A model generated the notes under the pieces. It saw only the letters and a program-made list of their open reading frames with translations, had not been told where the DNA came from and ran no database searches. Position numbers and translations under genes: made by a program. A stretch of DNA of 33,222 nt from Euzebya sp. (GTDB lineage: Bacteria > Actinomycetota > Nitriliruptoria > Euzebyales > Euzebyaceae): positions 1 through 33,222 of the forward strand of contig NZ_CAXQBR010000037.1 in the NCBI RefSeq assembly GCF_964222135.1, given 5' to 3'. Below, one piece after another: positions 1 through 8,936 of this stretch (position 1 is its first letter; every line of letters starts with the position of its first letter).

Positions 1-1095
1 CAGGCGGGACCCCGGGGGGGGCTGTGGGCCGACGGCGACGCGAGGCCCCCGCCCCCGCCGCACGCCCCGACCCCTGGCACCCCCCGGCCCGCCGCCGCCC
101 GACCCCATCCCGCACCGCCGGATGCCCCGCCCCCCGCGCCGTGGGACCAGCCCCCCGCCGCGCCGTCCCCCCTCACCGAGGAGGTGGTGCTCCGACCGCG
201 GGTCGACCACCCGACCGAGGGGTGGCGCGCCTGGCTGTACCGGCTGACCGGCGGGGCGGTGAACCTCGGTCCCGGCCGCAGCGAGATGGCGTGGCAGGCC
301 ACGGTCGACCGCTGCCGCCGGCCGTGCCCGCAGGGACGCCGGATCGCGGTCATCTCCCGCAAGGGCGGGGTCGGCAAGACCACGACCACCCTGATGATCG
401 GGCACACCCTGGCCGCGGTCCGCCCGGACCGCGTCATCGCGATAGACGGCAACCCCGACGCCGGCACGCTCGGGCACCGGGTGACCCGGCAGACCGGCGC
501 CACGGTCACCGACGCCCTGGCGCGGCTCGACACCATCGTCGGCTACCCCGACGCCCGGTCGCTGACGTCGCAGTCCTCCACCCGCCTCGAGGTCCTGGCC
601 TCCCCCGAGGACCCCCACGCCTCGCGGGCGCTGCGCGGGTCGGACTACCAGGCGGTGATGGACGAGCTCGACAAGCACTACAACGTCATGCTCTGCGACA
701 CGGGCACCGGGATCATGGACGACGCCAACACCGGCATCCTGGCGGCCGTCGACCAGATCGTCCTGGTGACCGGGTCGGCGCTCGACTCCGCCCGCGCCGC
801 CGGCCTGACCCTCGACTGGCTCGACACCCACGGCCACGCCCACCTGGTCCGCGACGCGGTGGTGGTCGTCAACGCGGTGTCAGAGCTCGGCCGCGTCGAC
901 CTCGACCAGGTCGTCGCCCACTTCGCCGCCCGCTGCCGGGCGGTCCACCGCATCCCCCTCGACCGCCACCTCGAGGCCGGGGGCGTCACGAACCCCGACC
1001 TGCTCGACCCCGACACCCAGGAGGCGTGGCTCGAGGTCGCCGCCTCCGTCGTCGAGGGCTTCGACCTGCCCTCGCCCAGGGGGACGGCCGCGTGA
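1..1095 (+). CDS. MinD/ParA-like ATPase of the ESX/Tad-associated type, 5' end beyond the window
   Basis: This reading frame is open from the first base, so the gene starts upstream; 364 residues are visible. Residues 1-60 are Pro/Ala-rich. Next comes a segment beginning EVVLRPRVDHPTEGWRAWLY, then a MinD/ParA-type ATPase domain with a deviant Walker A (KGGVGKTTTT, signature Lys near visible residue 121), IAIDGNPDAGTL and a CDTGTGI switch-like segment. A Pro-rich head, a GWR..(L/V)YRLTGG segment and this ATPase are what I know from actinobacterial ATPases near ESX (type VII) loci, including EspI-like proteins. The stop overlaps the next start (GTGA), so the gene is coupled to the Tad operon. 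A role in positioning or regulating an envelope machine is inferred. An internal GTG at 184 would give 303 aa but would discard the conserved pre-ATPase region. Confidence 0.85.
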   Translation, partial: QAGPRGGLWADGDARPPPPPHAPTPGTPRPAAARPHPAPPDAPPPAPWDQPPAAPSPLTEEVVLRPRVDHPTEGWRAWLYRLTGGAVNLGPGRSEMAWQATVDRCRRPCPQGRRIAVISRKGGVGKTTTTLMIGHTLAAVRPDRVIAIDGNPDAGTLGHRVTRQTGATVTDALARLDTIVGYPDARSLTSQSSTRLEVLASPEDPHASRALRGSDYQAVMDELDKHYNVMLCDTGTGIMDDANTGILAAVDQIVLVTGSALDSARAAGLTLDWLDTHGHAHLVRDAVVVVNAVSELGRVDLDQVVAHFAARCRAVHRIPLDRHLEAGGVTNPDLLDPDTQEAWLEVAASVVEGFDLPSPRGTAA

Positions 1096-2015
1096 ACGGC
1101 GTGGTCGCCCTCGGCCGGCACGCGGGGCCGTTCCTCGACGAGCCGGTGCACGTCGTCCACGTCGACCCCGATGCGGTCCTCGACGACCTCGCCGCCCTGC
1201 ACGAGGTGGTCGCCGAGCAGCTGGCCCTGCAGCCCTCGATCGTGGTCGTCTACCCCGACCGCCTCGGCGATGCGCCCGCGCGGGCGCTGTCGACGGTGCG
1301 GACGGCGCTCGGCGCGGCTCCGGTCCTGTGGCACGCGACCCGCCTGCCGCAGCTGGCCGCAGACGTGCTGGTCACGCTGGCCGGCGCCCTCCACGGGCCG
1401 CTCGGCGGCGTGGCCGAGGTCGCCGCAGCCCTGCCCGTCCTCGAGAGCCAGCTCGTGCACCTCACCTGGTTGCCCACCGTGTCCGGGCTGACCGAGCCCT
1501 CCCCGTCGGTCGTCCAGCACGCGCGGTCGGCGCTGCCGGGCGCGTCGTGGCTGGTGACCTCCTGGCCCGACCCCGCCGTCCGGCGCTTGACGGCGGACGA
1601 TCCGCCCCCGCTCCCGCGGCCGGCCCAGCCCATCGGCGTGGCCCTCGCGGACCTGGACGGCGAGCGCCGGTGGGTGGTCGACCTCGTCGGCCCGCAGCTC
1701 CCGGACGCGGCGGGGGTCGAGGTCGATCCGCCGGCGGACAGCGCCCGGTGGTGGGGCGCGAAGCGCGTCACCCAGGTGGTCCTGTACCCGCGGTCGATCG
1801 AGGCCCTGGCGCAGGCGCTGCGCCCCCACATCGACCCGGGTCCCTGCGCCTGGTGCCGCCGGTGGGTGGGCAGCGCCGAGTGCCCCTGGTGCGCCCTGCC
1901 GCGCAGCGGCGCCCCCCGGCAGGAGGTGGCGGGTGGGACGTCGGACGGCGTGGTCTTCGCCGGCGCAGAGGGCACGGGCGGCGCCGCCGGAGGAGAGGAG
2001 GCGGTGACCCGATGA
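1092..2015 (+). CDS. Uncharacterised Tad-operon protein with C-terminal zinc ribbon
   Basis: 307 aa, starting at the GTG that overlaps the previous stop. I do not recognise a named family. The body is rich in Leu, Ala and Val, with alternating hydrophobic strands and Asp (VVHVDPDAVLDDL, IVVVYPDRLGDAPARAL), which resembles a Rossmann-like or receiver-like fold without obvious catalytic residues. Near the C-terminus, CAWC and CPWC lie eight residues apart, a probable four-Cys zinc knuckle, followed by a Gly/Ala-rich tail. There is no signal peptide or membrane helix, so it should be cytoplasmic. Lying between a MinD-like ATPase and CpaB, with stop/start overlaps on both sides, it is probably an accessory or regulatory part of the pilus machine. 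That role is inferred from position only. Confidence 0.7.
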   Translation: MNGVVALGRHAGPFLDEPVHVVHVDPDAVLDDLAALHEVVAEQLALQPSIVVVYPDRLGDAPARALSTVRTALGAAPVLWHATRLPQLAADVLVTLAGALHGPLGGVAEVAAALPVLESQLVHLTWLPTVSGLTEPSPSVVQHARSALPGASWLVTSWPDPAVRRLTADDPPPLPRPAQPIGVALADLDGERRWVVDLVGPQLPDAAGVEVDPPADSARWWGAKRVTQVVLYPRSIEALAQALRPHIDPGPCAWCRRWVGSAECPWCALPRSGAPRQEVAGGTSDGVVFAGAEGTGGAAGGEEAVTR

Positions 2016-2725
2016 ACCCGAGACAGCGACGGGGCGTGCTGCTCATCGTCCTGAGCGTGGTCGGCGCGGTGGCGGTCGTCCTCGCGGTGTCCGGCTACGT
2101 GGCCGACGTCGGCCGCCAGGTCGGGCCGATGGAGCCGGTCGTGCGGCTGACGGTGGACGTCCGCGCCTTCGAGGCGATCCCCGCCGAGGCGGTCGAGGTC
2201 GTCGAGATGCCGGCGCGCTGGAAGCCCCCGCTCGCGCTGACGTCCGCCGCGGACCTGCAGGGCCGCGTCCCCGCCACCGACCTGCCGGCCGGGACCCTCC
2301 TCGAGGCCGGCGACGTGACCGCGCCACCCGAGATCGGGGAGGGGCAGCGCCAGATCGCCATCCTCGTCGACGCCGAGACCGGGGTGGCCGGCAACATCGG
2401 CGTCGGTGACGTCGTCGACGTCGTCGCCACCCGTGCGGGGTTCGACGGCGAGCCGGCCCGCTCGGAGATCACCATCCAGGGGGCCCGGATCCTGTCGATC
2501 GGCACGCCGCAGGTGGAGGAGGGGGTCGACCCCGCGACGGGCGCGTTCGCCGCGAACGAGGTCGTCCCGATCACGTTCGTGCTCGACACCGCGGACGTCC
2601 TGCGGCTCGCCTACGTCGAGAGCTTCGCCTCCACGGTCCGCCTGGCGCTGCGGGCGCCGGACGACGACTCGTCGCTGGACCCGCCCGAGCGGATCTACGC
2701 CCCGACCGGCGCCGGAGGTGCATGA
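2012..2725 (+). CDS. cpaB: CpaB/RcpC-like Flp pilus assembly protein
   Basis: 237 aa, ATG overlapping the previous stop (ATGA). One N-terminal membrane helix (residues about 8-30, LLIVLSVVGAVAVVLAVSGYV) is followed by an extracytoplasmic SAF-type segment with the family's hallmark (RVPATDLPAGTLLEAGDV), then a C-terminal beta-rich RcpC/CpaB domain (VGNIGVGDVVDVVAT-like region, ITFVLDTADVLRLAYVESF). CpaB proteins are periplasmic or extracytoplasmic parts of Tad systems; in diderms they work with the secretin, which a monoderm lacks. The length and the position before the CpaE gene match actinobacterial Tad clusters. Confidence 0.85.
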   Translation: MNPRQRRGVLLIVLSVVGAVAVVLAVSGYVADVGRQVGPMEPVVRLTVDVRAFEAIPAEAVEVVEMPARWKPPLALTSAADLQGRVPATDLPAGTLLEAGDVTAPPEIGEGQRQIAILVDAETGVAGNIGVGDVVDVVATRAGFDGEPARSEITIQGARILSIGTPQVEEGVDPATGAFAANEVVPITFVLDTADVLRLAYVESFASTVRLALRAPDDDSSLDPPERIYAPTGAGGA

Positions 2726-2726
2726 G

Positions 2727-4241
2727 ATGATCACCGTCCTCCTCGCCACGCCGTCCGACGAGCTCGCCGCGGAGCTAGAGGACCTGTCCGCCGAGGCGGG
2801 CACGTTCGTCATCGCCCCGCGGGTCGGGGACACGGTCGCGCTCAACTCGACGCTCGAGCTGACCGAGGTCGACGTCGTCCTGCTCGACTCCGGCATCGGG
2901 CCGCTGTCGGCGCTCGACGTCGCCCAGGACCTGACCACCCGCTACCCCGACACCGCCCTCGTCCTGCTGTCCGCGAGCGCGGATCCCGACGTGCTCGAGC
3001 GGGCGCTGCACGCCGGGTTCCGGGGGGTGATCTCGAGCCCCCTGTCCCTCGAGGCCGTGTCCACCAAGGTGGAGGCGGCGGGCGTGTGGTCCCAGCGGCT
3101 GCGCCACCGCCTGACCGAGCGGCCGGAGGACCGTCGGGGTCGGATGATGGTGGTCGCGGGCGCCAAGGGGGGTGTCGGCACCACGACGGTCGCGACCCAC
3201 CTGGCCCTCGAGGCGCAGCTGGCCAACCCCGAGCGGCGGGTCTGCCTGATCGACTTCGACCTGCAGTCCGGCGACGTGCGGACCCTGCTCGACCTGACCC
3301 ACCACCGCAGCGTCGACGACCTGGTCGAGGTGGCCGCCGAGGTCGGGTCCCGCCACCTGAACGACGCCCTGTACGCCCACCGGTCGGGTCTCCGGATCCT
3401 GCTGCCGCCGCCGCAGGGCGAGCACGAGGCCGACATCACCCCGGAGGTCGCCCGCGGGATCCTCGGCGCGATCCGCACCCGCTTCGACCTGGTGGTCGCC
3501 GACGTCGGGACGGTGGTGACGGACGGCGGGTCGATGGCGACCGAGCTGGCCGACGAGGTCCTCCTGGTCGTGACCCCGGACGTCCTCGCGATGCGCTCGG
3601 CCGCGCGGCTGGTCCAGCTGTGGGAGCGCCGCCGCTACCGCAAGGACGGCATCACCGTGCTGGTGAACCGCGCCAGCCGGGACACCGAGGTGCAGCCCGA
3701 CCTGATCGGACGGGTCCTGAAGCTGCCGGTGATGCGGGCGAACGTGCCGGCGGCGTTCCGCGACCTCGAGGCGGCGGTCAACACCGGCGTGCCCGACCGC
3801 CTGGAGGACGGCCCCGTCCGCCAGGGCATCCTCGCGGTCAGTCGTGAGCTCCAGCTCGTCAGGCCCCAGAAGCGCCGGTCGCTGTTCAGCCGCGGCGACG
3901 ACTCGGGGTCGGCGATCGTCGAGCTCCTGGGCATGGCCCCCTTCGCGCTGGCCCTGCTGCTGGTTCTGTGGCAGGTCGTGATCATCGGCTGGACGTACAC
4001 GATGGGGGAGCACGCGGTGCGGGAGGGCGCGCGGGAGCTCGCCGTCGCCGGCCTGGTCGGCGAGCAGGTGGAGCAGGTCGTCCGCGACGAGCTCCCCGCG
4101 TCGATGCGGGACGGCGTGTCGATCTCGACCGGCGCGTCCACGGTCTCCGCCGACATCCGGGTGCCGCTCCTCGCCCCCCGCTGGATGACCCCCTGGACCA
4201 TCACCGTCCAGCAGGGGACGGTGCGGGAGGTCGGGCTGTGA
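2727..4241 (+). CDS. cpaE: CpaE-type ATPase fused to a TadE-like pseudopilin
   Basis: 504 aa, ATG with GGAGGTG upstream. Residues 1-125 form a receiver-like domain (VDVVLLDSGIG, LVLLSASADPDVLERALHAGFRG). Residues 140-380 are a MinD/CpaE ATPase with GAKGGVGTTT and LIDFDLQSGDVRTLLDL. In CpaE this ATPase helps localise the pilus machine at the inner face of the membrane. The frame then runs without a stop into a second protein type: from about residue 389, RGDDSGSAIVELLG and a 23-residue helix (FALALLLVLWQVVIIGWTY), then MGEHAVREGARELAV, a classic TadE domain. G394 followed by E399 at +5 is a textbook type IV prepilin peptidase site. No ATG or GTG lies in frame close to the junction; the nearest is a GTG inside the ATPase. 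TadE is normally a separate gene, so this is a real fusion or an undetected sequencing frameshift. Confidence 0.9.
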   Translation: MITVLLATPSDELAAELEDLSAEAGTFVIAPRVGDTVALNSTLELTEVDVVLLDSGIGPLSALDVAQDLTTRYPDTALVLLSASADPDVLERALHAGFRGVISSPLSLEAVSTKVEAAGVWSQRLRHRLTERPEDRRGRMMVVAGAKGGVGTTTVATHLALEAQLANPERRVCLIDFDLQSGDVRTLLDLTHHRSVDDLVEVAAEVGSRHLNDALYAHRSGLRILLPPPQGEHEADITPEVARGILGAIRTRFDLVVADVGTVVTDGGSMATELADEVLLVVTPDVLAMRSAARLVQLWERRRYRKDGITVLVNRASRDTEVQPDLIGRVLKLPVMRANVPAAFRDLEAAVNTGVPDRLEDGPVRQGILAVSRELQLVRPQKRRSLFSRGDDSGSAIVELLGMAPFALALLLVLWQVVIIGWTYTMGEHAVREGARELAVAGLVGEQVEQVVRDELPASMRDGVSISTGASTVSADIRVPLLAPRWMTPWTITVQQGTVREVGL

Positions 4242-4594
4242 GCCTCCACCGCGACGAGCGGGGCGTGTACACCGTCGAGCTGCTCGGCATCCTCCCCCTC
4301 TTCCTCATGGTCGCCCTCCTGGCGTTCCAGCTGGCGATGGTCGGCGGGGCCATGAACATGGCGGAGAACGCCGCCCGGACCGGCAGCCGCATGGCCGGCA
4401 TGGGCGGGGACGGGCACGCCGCCGCGATGTCCGCGGTCGACCCGGACGTGCGGGACCGCACGTCGGTCAGCGGCGGCGGCGAGACGATCACGGTCGCGAT
4501 CGACGTCCCCGTGGTCATCCCGTTCATCGACCTCGACGTCACCACCATCCGGCGCTCGGCGACCCTCCCGCGCACCACGACGGGGGGCTTCTGA
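4238..4594 (+). CDS. tadE: TadE-like minor pseudopilin
   Basis: 118 aa, GTG start overlapping the previous stop (GTGA). A short basic leader (SLHRDERG) precedes VYTVELLG. The Gly before Val with Glu at +5 marks a prepilin peptidase site, followed by a membrane helix (ILPLFLMVALLAFQLAMVGGAM) and the amphipathic AENAARTGSRMA helix typical of TadE/TadF. The C-terminal part is a small beta-domain. TadE and TadF are minor pseudopilins needed for Flp pilus biogenesis. It follows the TadE domain fused to CpaE, so the locus encodes a tandem TadE pair, probably the TadE/TadF equivalents. The stop overlaps the next ATG (TGATG). Confidence 0.85.
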   Translation: MSLHRDERGVYTVELLGILPLFLMVALLAFQLAMVGGAMNMAENAARTGSRMAGMGGDGHAAAMSAVDPDVRDRTSVSGGGETITVAIDVPVVIPFIDLDVTTIRRSATLPRTTTGGF

Positions 4595-5934
4595 TGCCCC
4601 TCACCCACCGGGGCGGGCTGGGGGTCCCCGAGTCGTCGGAGGACTCGGCGGACACCCACGACGTCCGCCGCTACCGCGAGATGCTCCTCAGCGAGGTCGA
4701 CCTCGACGAGCTCGACGCGCTGTCGGCCACCCAGCGGCGGGCCCGGCTGGAACGCGTCGTCGGGCACCTGATCAGCCGGGACGGCCCGATCCTGTCCTCG
4801 GGCGAGCGGGGGGAGCTGATCCGCCGGGTCGTCGACGAGGCGCTCGGCCTCGGCGTCCTCGAGCCGCTCCTCGCCGACCCCGAGGTCACCGAGATCATGG
4901 TGAACGGCCCCGACCAGATCTACGTGGAGCGCAACGGCCGCCTCACCCGCTCCGCGACCCGGTTCTCCTCCGCCGAGCAGCTGCTGCAGACCATCGACCG
5001 GATCGTCTCCAAGGTGAACCGGCGGGTCGACGAGTCCTCGCCGATGGTCGACGCCCGGCTGCCGACGGGCGAGCGGGTCAACGTCATCATCCCGCCGCTG
5101 TCCCTGACCGGGCCGGTCGTGACCATCCGCCGCTTCCCCCGCGCCTTCACGATGGACCAGCTCAGCGGCATGGGCTCGGTGGACGAGGCGATGAGCTGGC
5201 TGCTCCGCGCCATGGTCCGGGTCCGCTGCAACGTGATCATCGCCGGCGGGACCGGCACGGGGAAGACGACGTTCCTGAACGCGCTCAGCGGGTTCATCGG
5301 CGACACCGAGCGCATCGTCACGATCGAGGACTCCGCCGAGCTTCAGCTCCAGCAGCCCCACGTCGTGCGGCTCGAGTCGCGACCCCCGAACGTGGAGGGG
5401 CGGGGTGAGGTGACGATCCGCGACCTCGTCCGCAACAGCCTGCGGATGCGACCGGACCGCATCATCGTCGGTGAGGTCAGGGGCGGTGAGACCCTCGACA
5501 TGCTCCAGGCGATGAACACCGGTCACGAGGGGTCGCTGTGCACGGTGCACGCCAACTCCGTCGACGACGCGGTGCTGCGCCTCGAGACCCTCGCGTCGAT
5601 GAGCGACCTCGACATCGCGTTCGAGGCGCTGCGGGACCAGATCGAGGGGGCCGTCGACGTGATGGTCCACCTGCGCCGCTACCCGGACGGCTCCCGCCGC
5701 GTCGGGCAGGTCGCGGTCAAGCGGGGGAGGGAGCGCGACGACTTCGCCCTCGACCCCGTGTCGGCGTTCGAGACCGACCCGATCGGGCCGGACCTGTCGG
5801 TCACCGGCCGCTTCGTCCACGGTCGGCTGCCGACGTGGTTGCGGGAGCGGTTCCGCCTCGCCGGCGTCGACGTCCACCCCGCGTTCGCGGACGACGGTCC
5901 GGTGCCCGTGGCGGCGGGGGGAGGGGTGGCGTGA
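4594..5934 (+). CDS. tadA: TadA/CpaF pilus assembly ATPase
   Basis: 446 aa, the hexameric secretion ATPase that powers Flp pilus assembly at the cytoplasmic membrane. The N-terminal domain contains the family signature [26 protein letters not shown]. The core has Walker [10 protein letters not shown] (K224), [12 protein letters not shown] (Asp box), [26 protein letters not shown] (Walker B region) and [12 protein letters not shown] (His box). All expected motifs are intact and the length is normal for TadA/CpaF. The last 60 residues are divergent and linker-like. It overlaps tadB by four bases (GTGA). Confidence 0.97.
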   Translation: MPLTHRGGLGVPESSEDSADTHDVRRYREMLLSEVDLDELDALSATQRRARLERVVGHLISRDGPILSSGERGELIRRVVDEALGLGVLEPLLADPEVTEIMVNGPDQIYVERNGRLTRSATRFSSAEQLLQTIDRIVSKVNRRVDESSPMVDARLPTGERVNVIIPPLSLTGPVVTIRRFPRAFTMDQLSGMGSVDEAMSWLLRAMVRVRCNVIIAGGTGTGKTTFLNALSGFIGDTERIVTIEDSAELQLQQPHVVRLESRPPNVEGRGEVTIRDLVRNSLRMRPDRIIVGEVRGGETLDMLQAMNTGHEGSLCTVHANSVDDAVLRLETLASMSDLDIAFEALRDQIEGAVDVMVHLRRYPDGSRRVGQVAVKRGRERDDFALDPVSAFETDPIGPDLSVTGRFVHGRLPTWLRERFRLAGVDVHPAFADDGPVPVAAGGGVA

Positions 5935-6860
5935 CGCCGACGACGGCGCTGTGGCTGCTGGTCGTGACGCTGGTGCTCGGCGTGCTCGGGATCATCAACC
6001 TCTCCCGGGGCCGCAGCCAGGAGCAGATCGCCCGTCGCCGGGCGCTGCTCACCCTCCGCAGCGAGCGGGTGCCGCCGTGGCGCCGGGGCGCGCACGCCGC
6101 GGTGCTGCGCACCCCGTTCGGCCGCTCGGTCGACGAGCGGTTGCGGCGTGCCGGCCACGAGGAGGTGCTGGCCGGCGACGCGGTCCTGAGCGTCCTCTGC
6201 GTCGGCGGGCTGATCCTGCTCGGCGCCCTGCAGCTGGTCGCAGCCGGCGCTGCGGTCGTGCTGGTCGTCGTCTGGCTGGTCAGCGCGAACGCCTACCTCG
6301 ACCGGTTGGTCCGCAAGCGCGCCGACCGCTTCGCCGACCAGCTCCCCGACATCGCGCGGGTCATGTCGAACGCCGCCGGCGCCGGCATGGCCATCCCGAA
6401 CGCGCTGGCGCTGACGGCCCGGGAGATGGAGGAGCCCGCCCGCACCCTCCTCGGCGACGCGGTCCGTCGCCTCGAGGTCGGCCAGAGCCTCGCGGGCGCG
6501 ATGGAGGAGCTCGCCCTGCGCGCCCCGTCCCGAGAGATGGCGGTGCTGGTCAGCACGCTCGTGATCCAGCAGCGCGCCGGCGGTGACGTGATCGAGGCGC
6601 TGCGCGAGATGTCGGTCAACCTCGAGCGCCGCCGCGACCTCCGCAGGGAGGTCGAGACCACCATGGCGGGCGTGCGGTTCACCGCGTTCGCGGTGATGGG
6701 CCTCGGCGTGGCCATGCTGTTCGTGATCGAGACGATCTCCGCCGGGACCCTGCGGCGCATGACCGAGCAGACCGCCGGCCAGATCATCCTGCTGATCGCC
6801 GCCGGCCTCTACGCCGCCGGCTACGCCGCGATGCGCCGGCTGTCGAAGGTCGAGGTGTAG
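5931..6860 (+). CDS. tadB: TadB inner-membrane platform protein (T2SSF domain)
   Basis: 309 aa, GTG start overlapping the tadA stop. A membrane helix at residues 5-24 is followed by a basic segment, two helices near residues 85-122 (VLSVLCVGGLILLGALQLV, AAVVLVVVWLVSANAYL), the T2SSF cytoplasmic domain with FADQLPDIARVMSNAAGAGMAIPNALALTARE, and two C-terminal helices (FAVMGLGVAMLFVIETIS, IILLIAAGLYAAGYAAM). The T2SSF family corresponds to GspF/PilC; in Tad systems TadB and TadC form the membrane platform on which the TadA ATPase works. Two bases separate it from tadC. Confidence 0.95.
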   Translation: MTPTTALWLLVVTLVLGVLGIINLSRGRSQEQIARRRALLTLRSERVPPWRRGAHAAVLRTPFGRSVDERLRRAGHEEVLAGDAVLSVLCVGGLILLGALQLVAAGAAVVLVVVWLVSANAYLDRLVRKRADRFADQLPDIARVMSNAAGAGMAIPNALALTAREMEEPARTLLGDAVRRLEVGQSLAGAMEELALRAPSREMAVLVSTLVIQQRAGGDVIEALREMSVNLERRRDLRREVETTMAGVRFTAFAVMGLGVAMLFVIETISAGTLRRMTEQTAGQIILLIAAGLYAAGYAAMRRLSKVEV

Positions 6861-6862
6861 CG

Positions 6863-7747
6863 GTGACCCCCGGGCTGATCGGGCTGGCGGCGCTCGGCGT
6901 GTACGCCGTCGCCCTGGTCGGGTTGCGGCTGGTGCGCACCCCCTCCGCAGGCCTCGTCGGCGTCGACGGCGGCGGGCCCGTCCGGGCCCAGCGGTCGCTC
7001 GTCGGCGCGCTCCACGCCGCCCTCGGGCGCCGCCTGGAGCCGCTCATCCGCCGCACGATGACCGAGGGGTCGCGACGCCGGCTCGAGCACTGGCTCGACG
7101 CGGCCGGCCGTCCGGACCGCTGGGGCATCGCCGACGTGATCCGGGCGAAGGGCGGCGACACCGGCATCTGCGTCCTCCTCGGGATCGGGGCGATGACCCT
7201 GCACCCGCTGCTCGGACCGGTCATGGTGGTCTACGGCTACCTCCGCCGGGACCTGCAGCTCCGCTCGGCCGCAAGGCGGCGGCAGGCGCAGATCGAGCGG
7301 GACCTGCCCGACTACCTCGACATCCTCGGCGTCACCGTCCAGGCCGGTCTGAAGTTCCGCGGGGCGCTGCGGCGGGTGGGGGAGCAGTTCGACTCACCGG
7401 TCGCCGAGGAGTTCCGCATCGCCCTGCAGCAGCTCGACGTCGGCGCGTCGCGGCGCGCGGCCTTCGAGGGCCTGCGCGACCGCAACGACAGCCCGTCGCT
7501 GAACCGCTTCGTCGGTGCCCTGCTGCAGTCCGAGGAGCTGGGCGCACCGCTCACCGACGCGATGGCGTCGATCGCGCGGGACATGCGGAAGGTGTTCAGC
7601 CAGAACGTCCGCCGGGACGCGGCGAAGGCGGCGCCGAAGGTCACGCTGGTCGCCACGGTCCTGCTGATGCCGGGTGCGGCGCTGCTGCTCATCGGCGGGC
7701 TGCTGATCGGCGGCGACATCCAGCTCGGGGGGCTGTTCGGTGGCTGA
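6863..7747 (+). CDS. tadC: TadC inner-membrane platform protein (T2SSF domain)
   Basis: 294 aa, GTG start two bases after the tadB stop. An N-terminal helix (LIGLAALGVYAVALVGLRLV) is followed by a basic region, a helix pair around GICVLLGIGAMTLHPLLGPVMVVYGYL, the T2SSF domain (ERDLPDYLDILGVTVQAGLKFRGALRRV), and a C-terminal helix (VTLVATVLLMPGAALLLIGGLLIGG). It pairs with TadB to form the platform. The 3' end overlaps the following sensor kinase gene by eight bases, which ties regulation to the pilus operon. Confidence 0.95.
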   Translation: MTPGLIGLAALGVYAVALVGLRLVRTPSAGLVGVDGGGPVRAQRSLVGALHAALGRRLEPLIRRTMTEGSRRRLEHWLDAAGRPDRWGIADVIRAKGGDTGICVLLGIGAMTLHPLLGPVMVVYGYLRRDLQLRSAARRRQAQIERDLPDYLDILGVTVQAGLKFRGALRRVGEQFDSPVAEEFRIALQQLDVGASRRAAFEGLRDRNDSPSLNRFVGALLQSEELGAPLTDAMASIARDMRKVFSQNVRRDAAKAAPKVTLVATVLLMPGAALLLIGGLLIGGDIQLGGLFGG

Positions 7748-8936
7748 TCGCACCTCCACCACGGCGGAGTCCCTGAGCGGCCTGGTCAAGCTGGCGGTCG
7801 ACCTCCGCCTGATCCTGCTCCTCATCGCCGGCGTGGTCGCCCTGGTCCAGGGCGCCGACCGCCGCGTGCTGATCCTCGTGCTGCTCGCCAGCTACGCCGG
7901 GGTCGGCGTGCTCCTGTGGTGGGACCGGCTGGCCGACGCGCTGCTGCGCCACCCGACGCTGTTCCTCCTCGACGTGGCCATCACCATCGGGATCCTCGTC
8001 GCGACCGGCGTCGACGGGCCGTTCGTGCTCTACACCATCTCGACGGCCTTCCTCGCCGGCGCGCTGTACGGCTACGCGGGCGGCGGGGTCTTCGGCGTCG
8101 GGATCGCCGTCGTCCACGTCGTCCTGGCCCTCCGCCTGTCGACGGCCGACATGACCTTCACCGCGCTCGTGTCCATCCCCGTCCTGGTCGTGGTGGCCGG
8201 ACTTGGGGCGTCGGCGCTCCGCGGGCTGCTGCTGCACGCCTCCGGCGTCGAGTCCGACCTCGAGCAGGCCGTCGCGCGGGGGGCGGCGTCGGAGGAGCGG
8301 GCGCGGCTCGCCCGGGAGATGCACGACTCCCTCGGCAAGACGCTGCACGGCATCGCCCTGGCGGCCACCGCCCTGCCGCAGTGGGTCGAGAAGCGGCCCG
8401 AGAAGGCTGCCGAGCAGGCCGCCCTGGTCGCCACGGCCGCGGAGACCGCGGCCCTGGAGGCCCGCCAGCTGATCAGCGACCTGCGCAGCGACAACCTCGA
8501 CGCGCCGCTGCACACCGCGATCGCCGACTGGGGGCGGGAGTGGGCCGCGCAGTCGGGCATCCAGCTGTCGCTCGCGGTCACCCCGGTCGGCGCGATCAGC
8601 GCGTCGTCGCGCTACGAGCTCTTCACCGTCCTGAGGGAGTCGCTGCGGAACGTCGCGGCCCACTCCGGCGCCTCCCGCGCATCGGTCTACCTGGCACGCG
8701 ACTCCGAGCTCGCGGTCCTCGAGGTCGCCGACGACGGCCACGGGGTCCCCTCGACTGACCTCGAGCAGCTCGCCGCCGAGGGCCACTACGGCCTGCTGGG
8801 CATGCGCGAGCGCGCGCGGCGCGCCGGCGGCGACCTGGTGATCCTCGACCGCGGGCGGGGCACCACCATCCGGGCCGAGGTGCCCGTGACGTCGGCGCAC
8901 GACATGGTGCGGCCGCCCGAGGAGGTCCCCACGTGA
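7740..8936 (+). CDS. NarL-type membrane sensor histidine kinase
   Basis: 398 aa, GTG start inside the end of tadC. About six membrane helices occupy residues 20-165 with no sizeable extracytoplasmic loop, so the signal is probably sensed in or at the membrane. Next comes a HisKA_3 dimerisation and phosphoacceptor helix (ERARLAREMHDSLGKTLHGIA, H195), then an HATPase domain with the N box (LRESLRNVAAHSGAS), DDGHGV and the GLLGMRERARRAGG loop. All catalytic motifs are intact. It overlaps the response regulator gene by four bases, forming a cognate pair. The location between tadC and flp, with pilin promoters sharing an operator, makes this pair the leading candidate regulator of pilin expression (inferred). 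Confidence 0.93.
   Translation: MADRTSTTAESLSGLVKLAVDLRLILLLIAGVVALVQGADRRVLILVLLASYAGVGVLLWWDRLADALLRHPTLFLLDVAITIGILVATGVDGPFVLYTISTAFLAGALYGYAGGGVFGVGIAVVHVVLALRLSTADMTFTALVSIPVLVVVAGLGASALRGLLLHASGVESDLEQAVARGAASEERARLAREMHDSLGKTLHGIALAATALPQWVEKRPEKAAEQAALVATAAETAALEARQLISDLRSDNLDAPLHTAIADWGREWAAQSGIQLSLAVTPVGAISASSRYELFTVLRESLRNVAAHSGASRASVYLARDSELAVLEVADDGHGVPSTDLEQLAAEGHYGLLGMRERARRAGGDLVILDRGRGTTIRAEVPVTSAHDMVRPPEEVPT

Noticed and set aside
24-1091. Open frame in the third frame upstream of the zinc-ribbon gene.
   Set aside because: It is a low-complexity Arg/Pro/Gly shadow of the MinD-like ATPase, which has intact motifs in frame 1; the real gene in this frame begins at the GTG at 1092.
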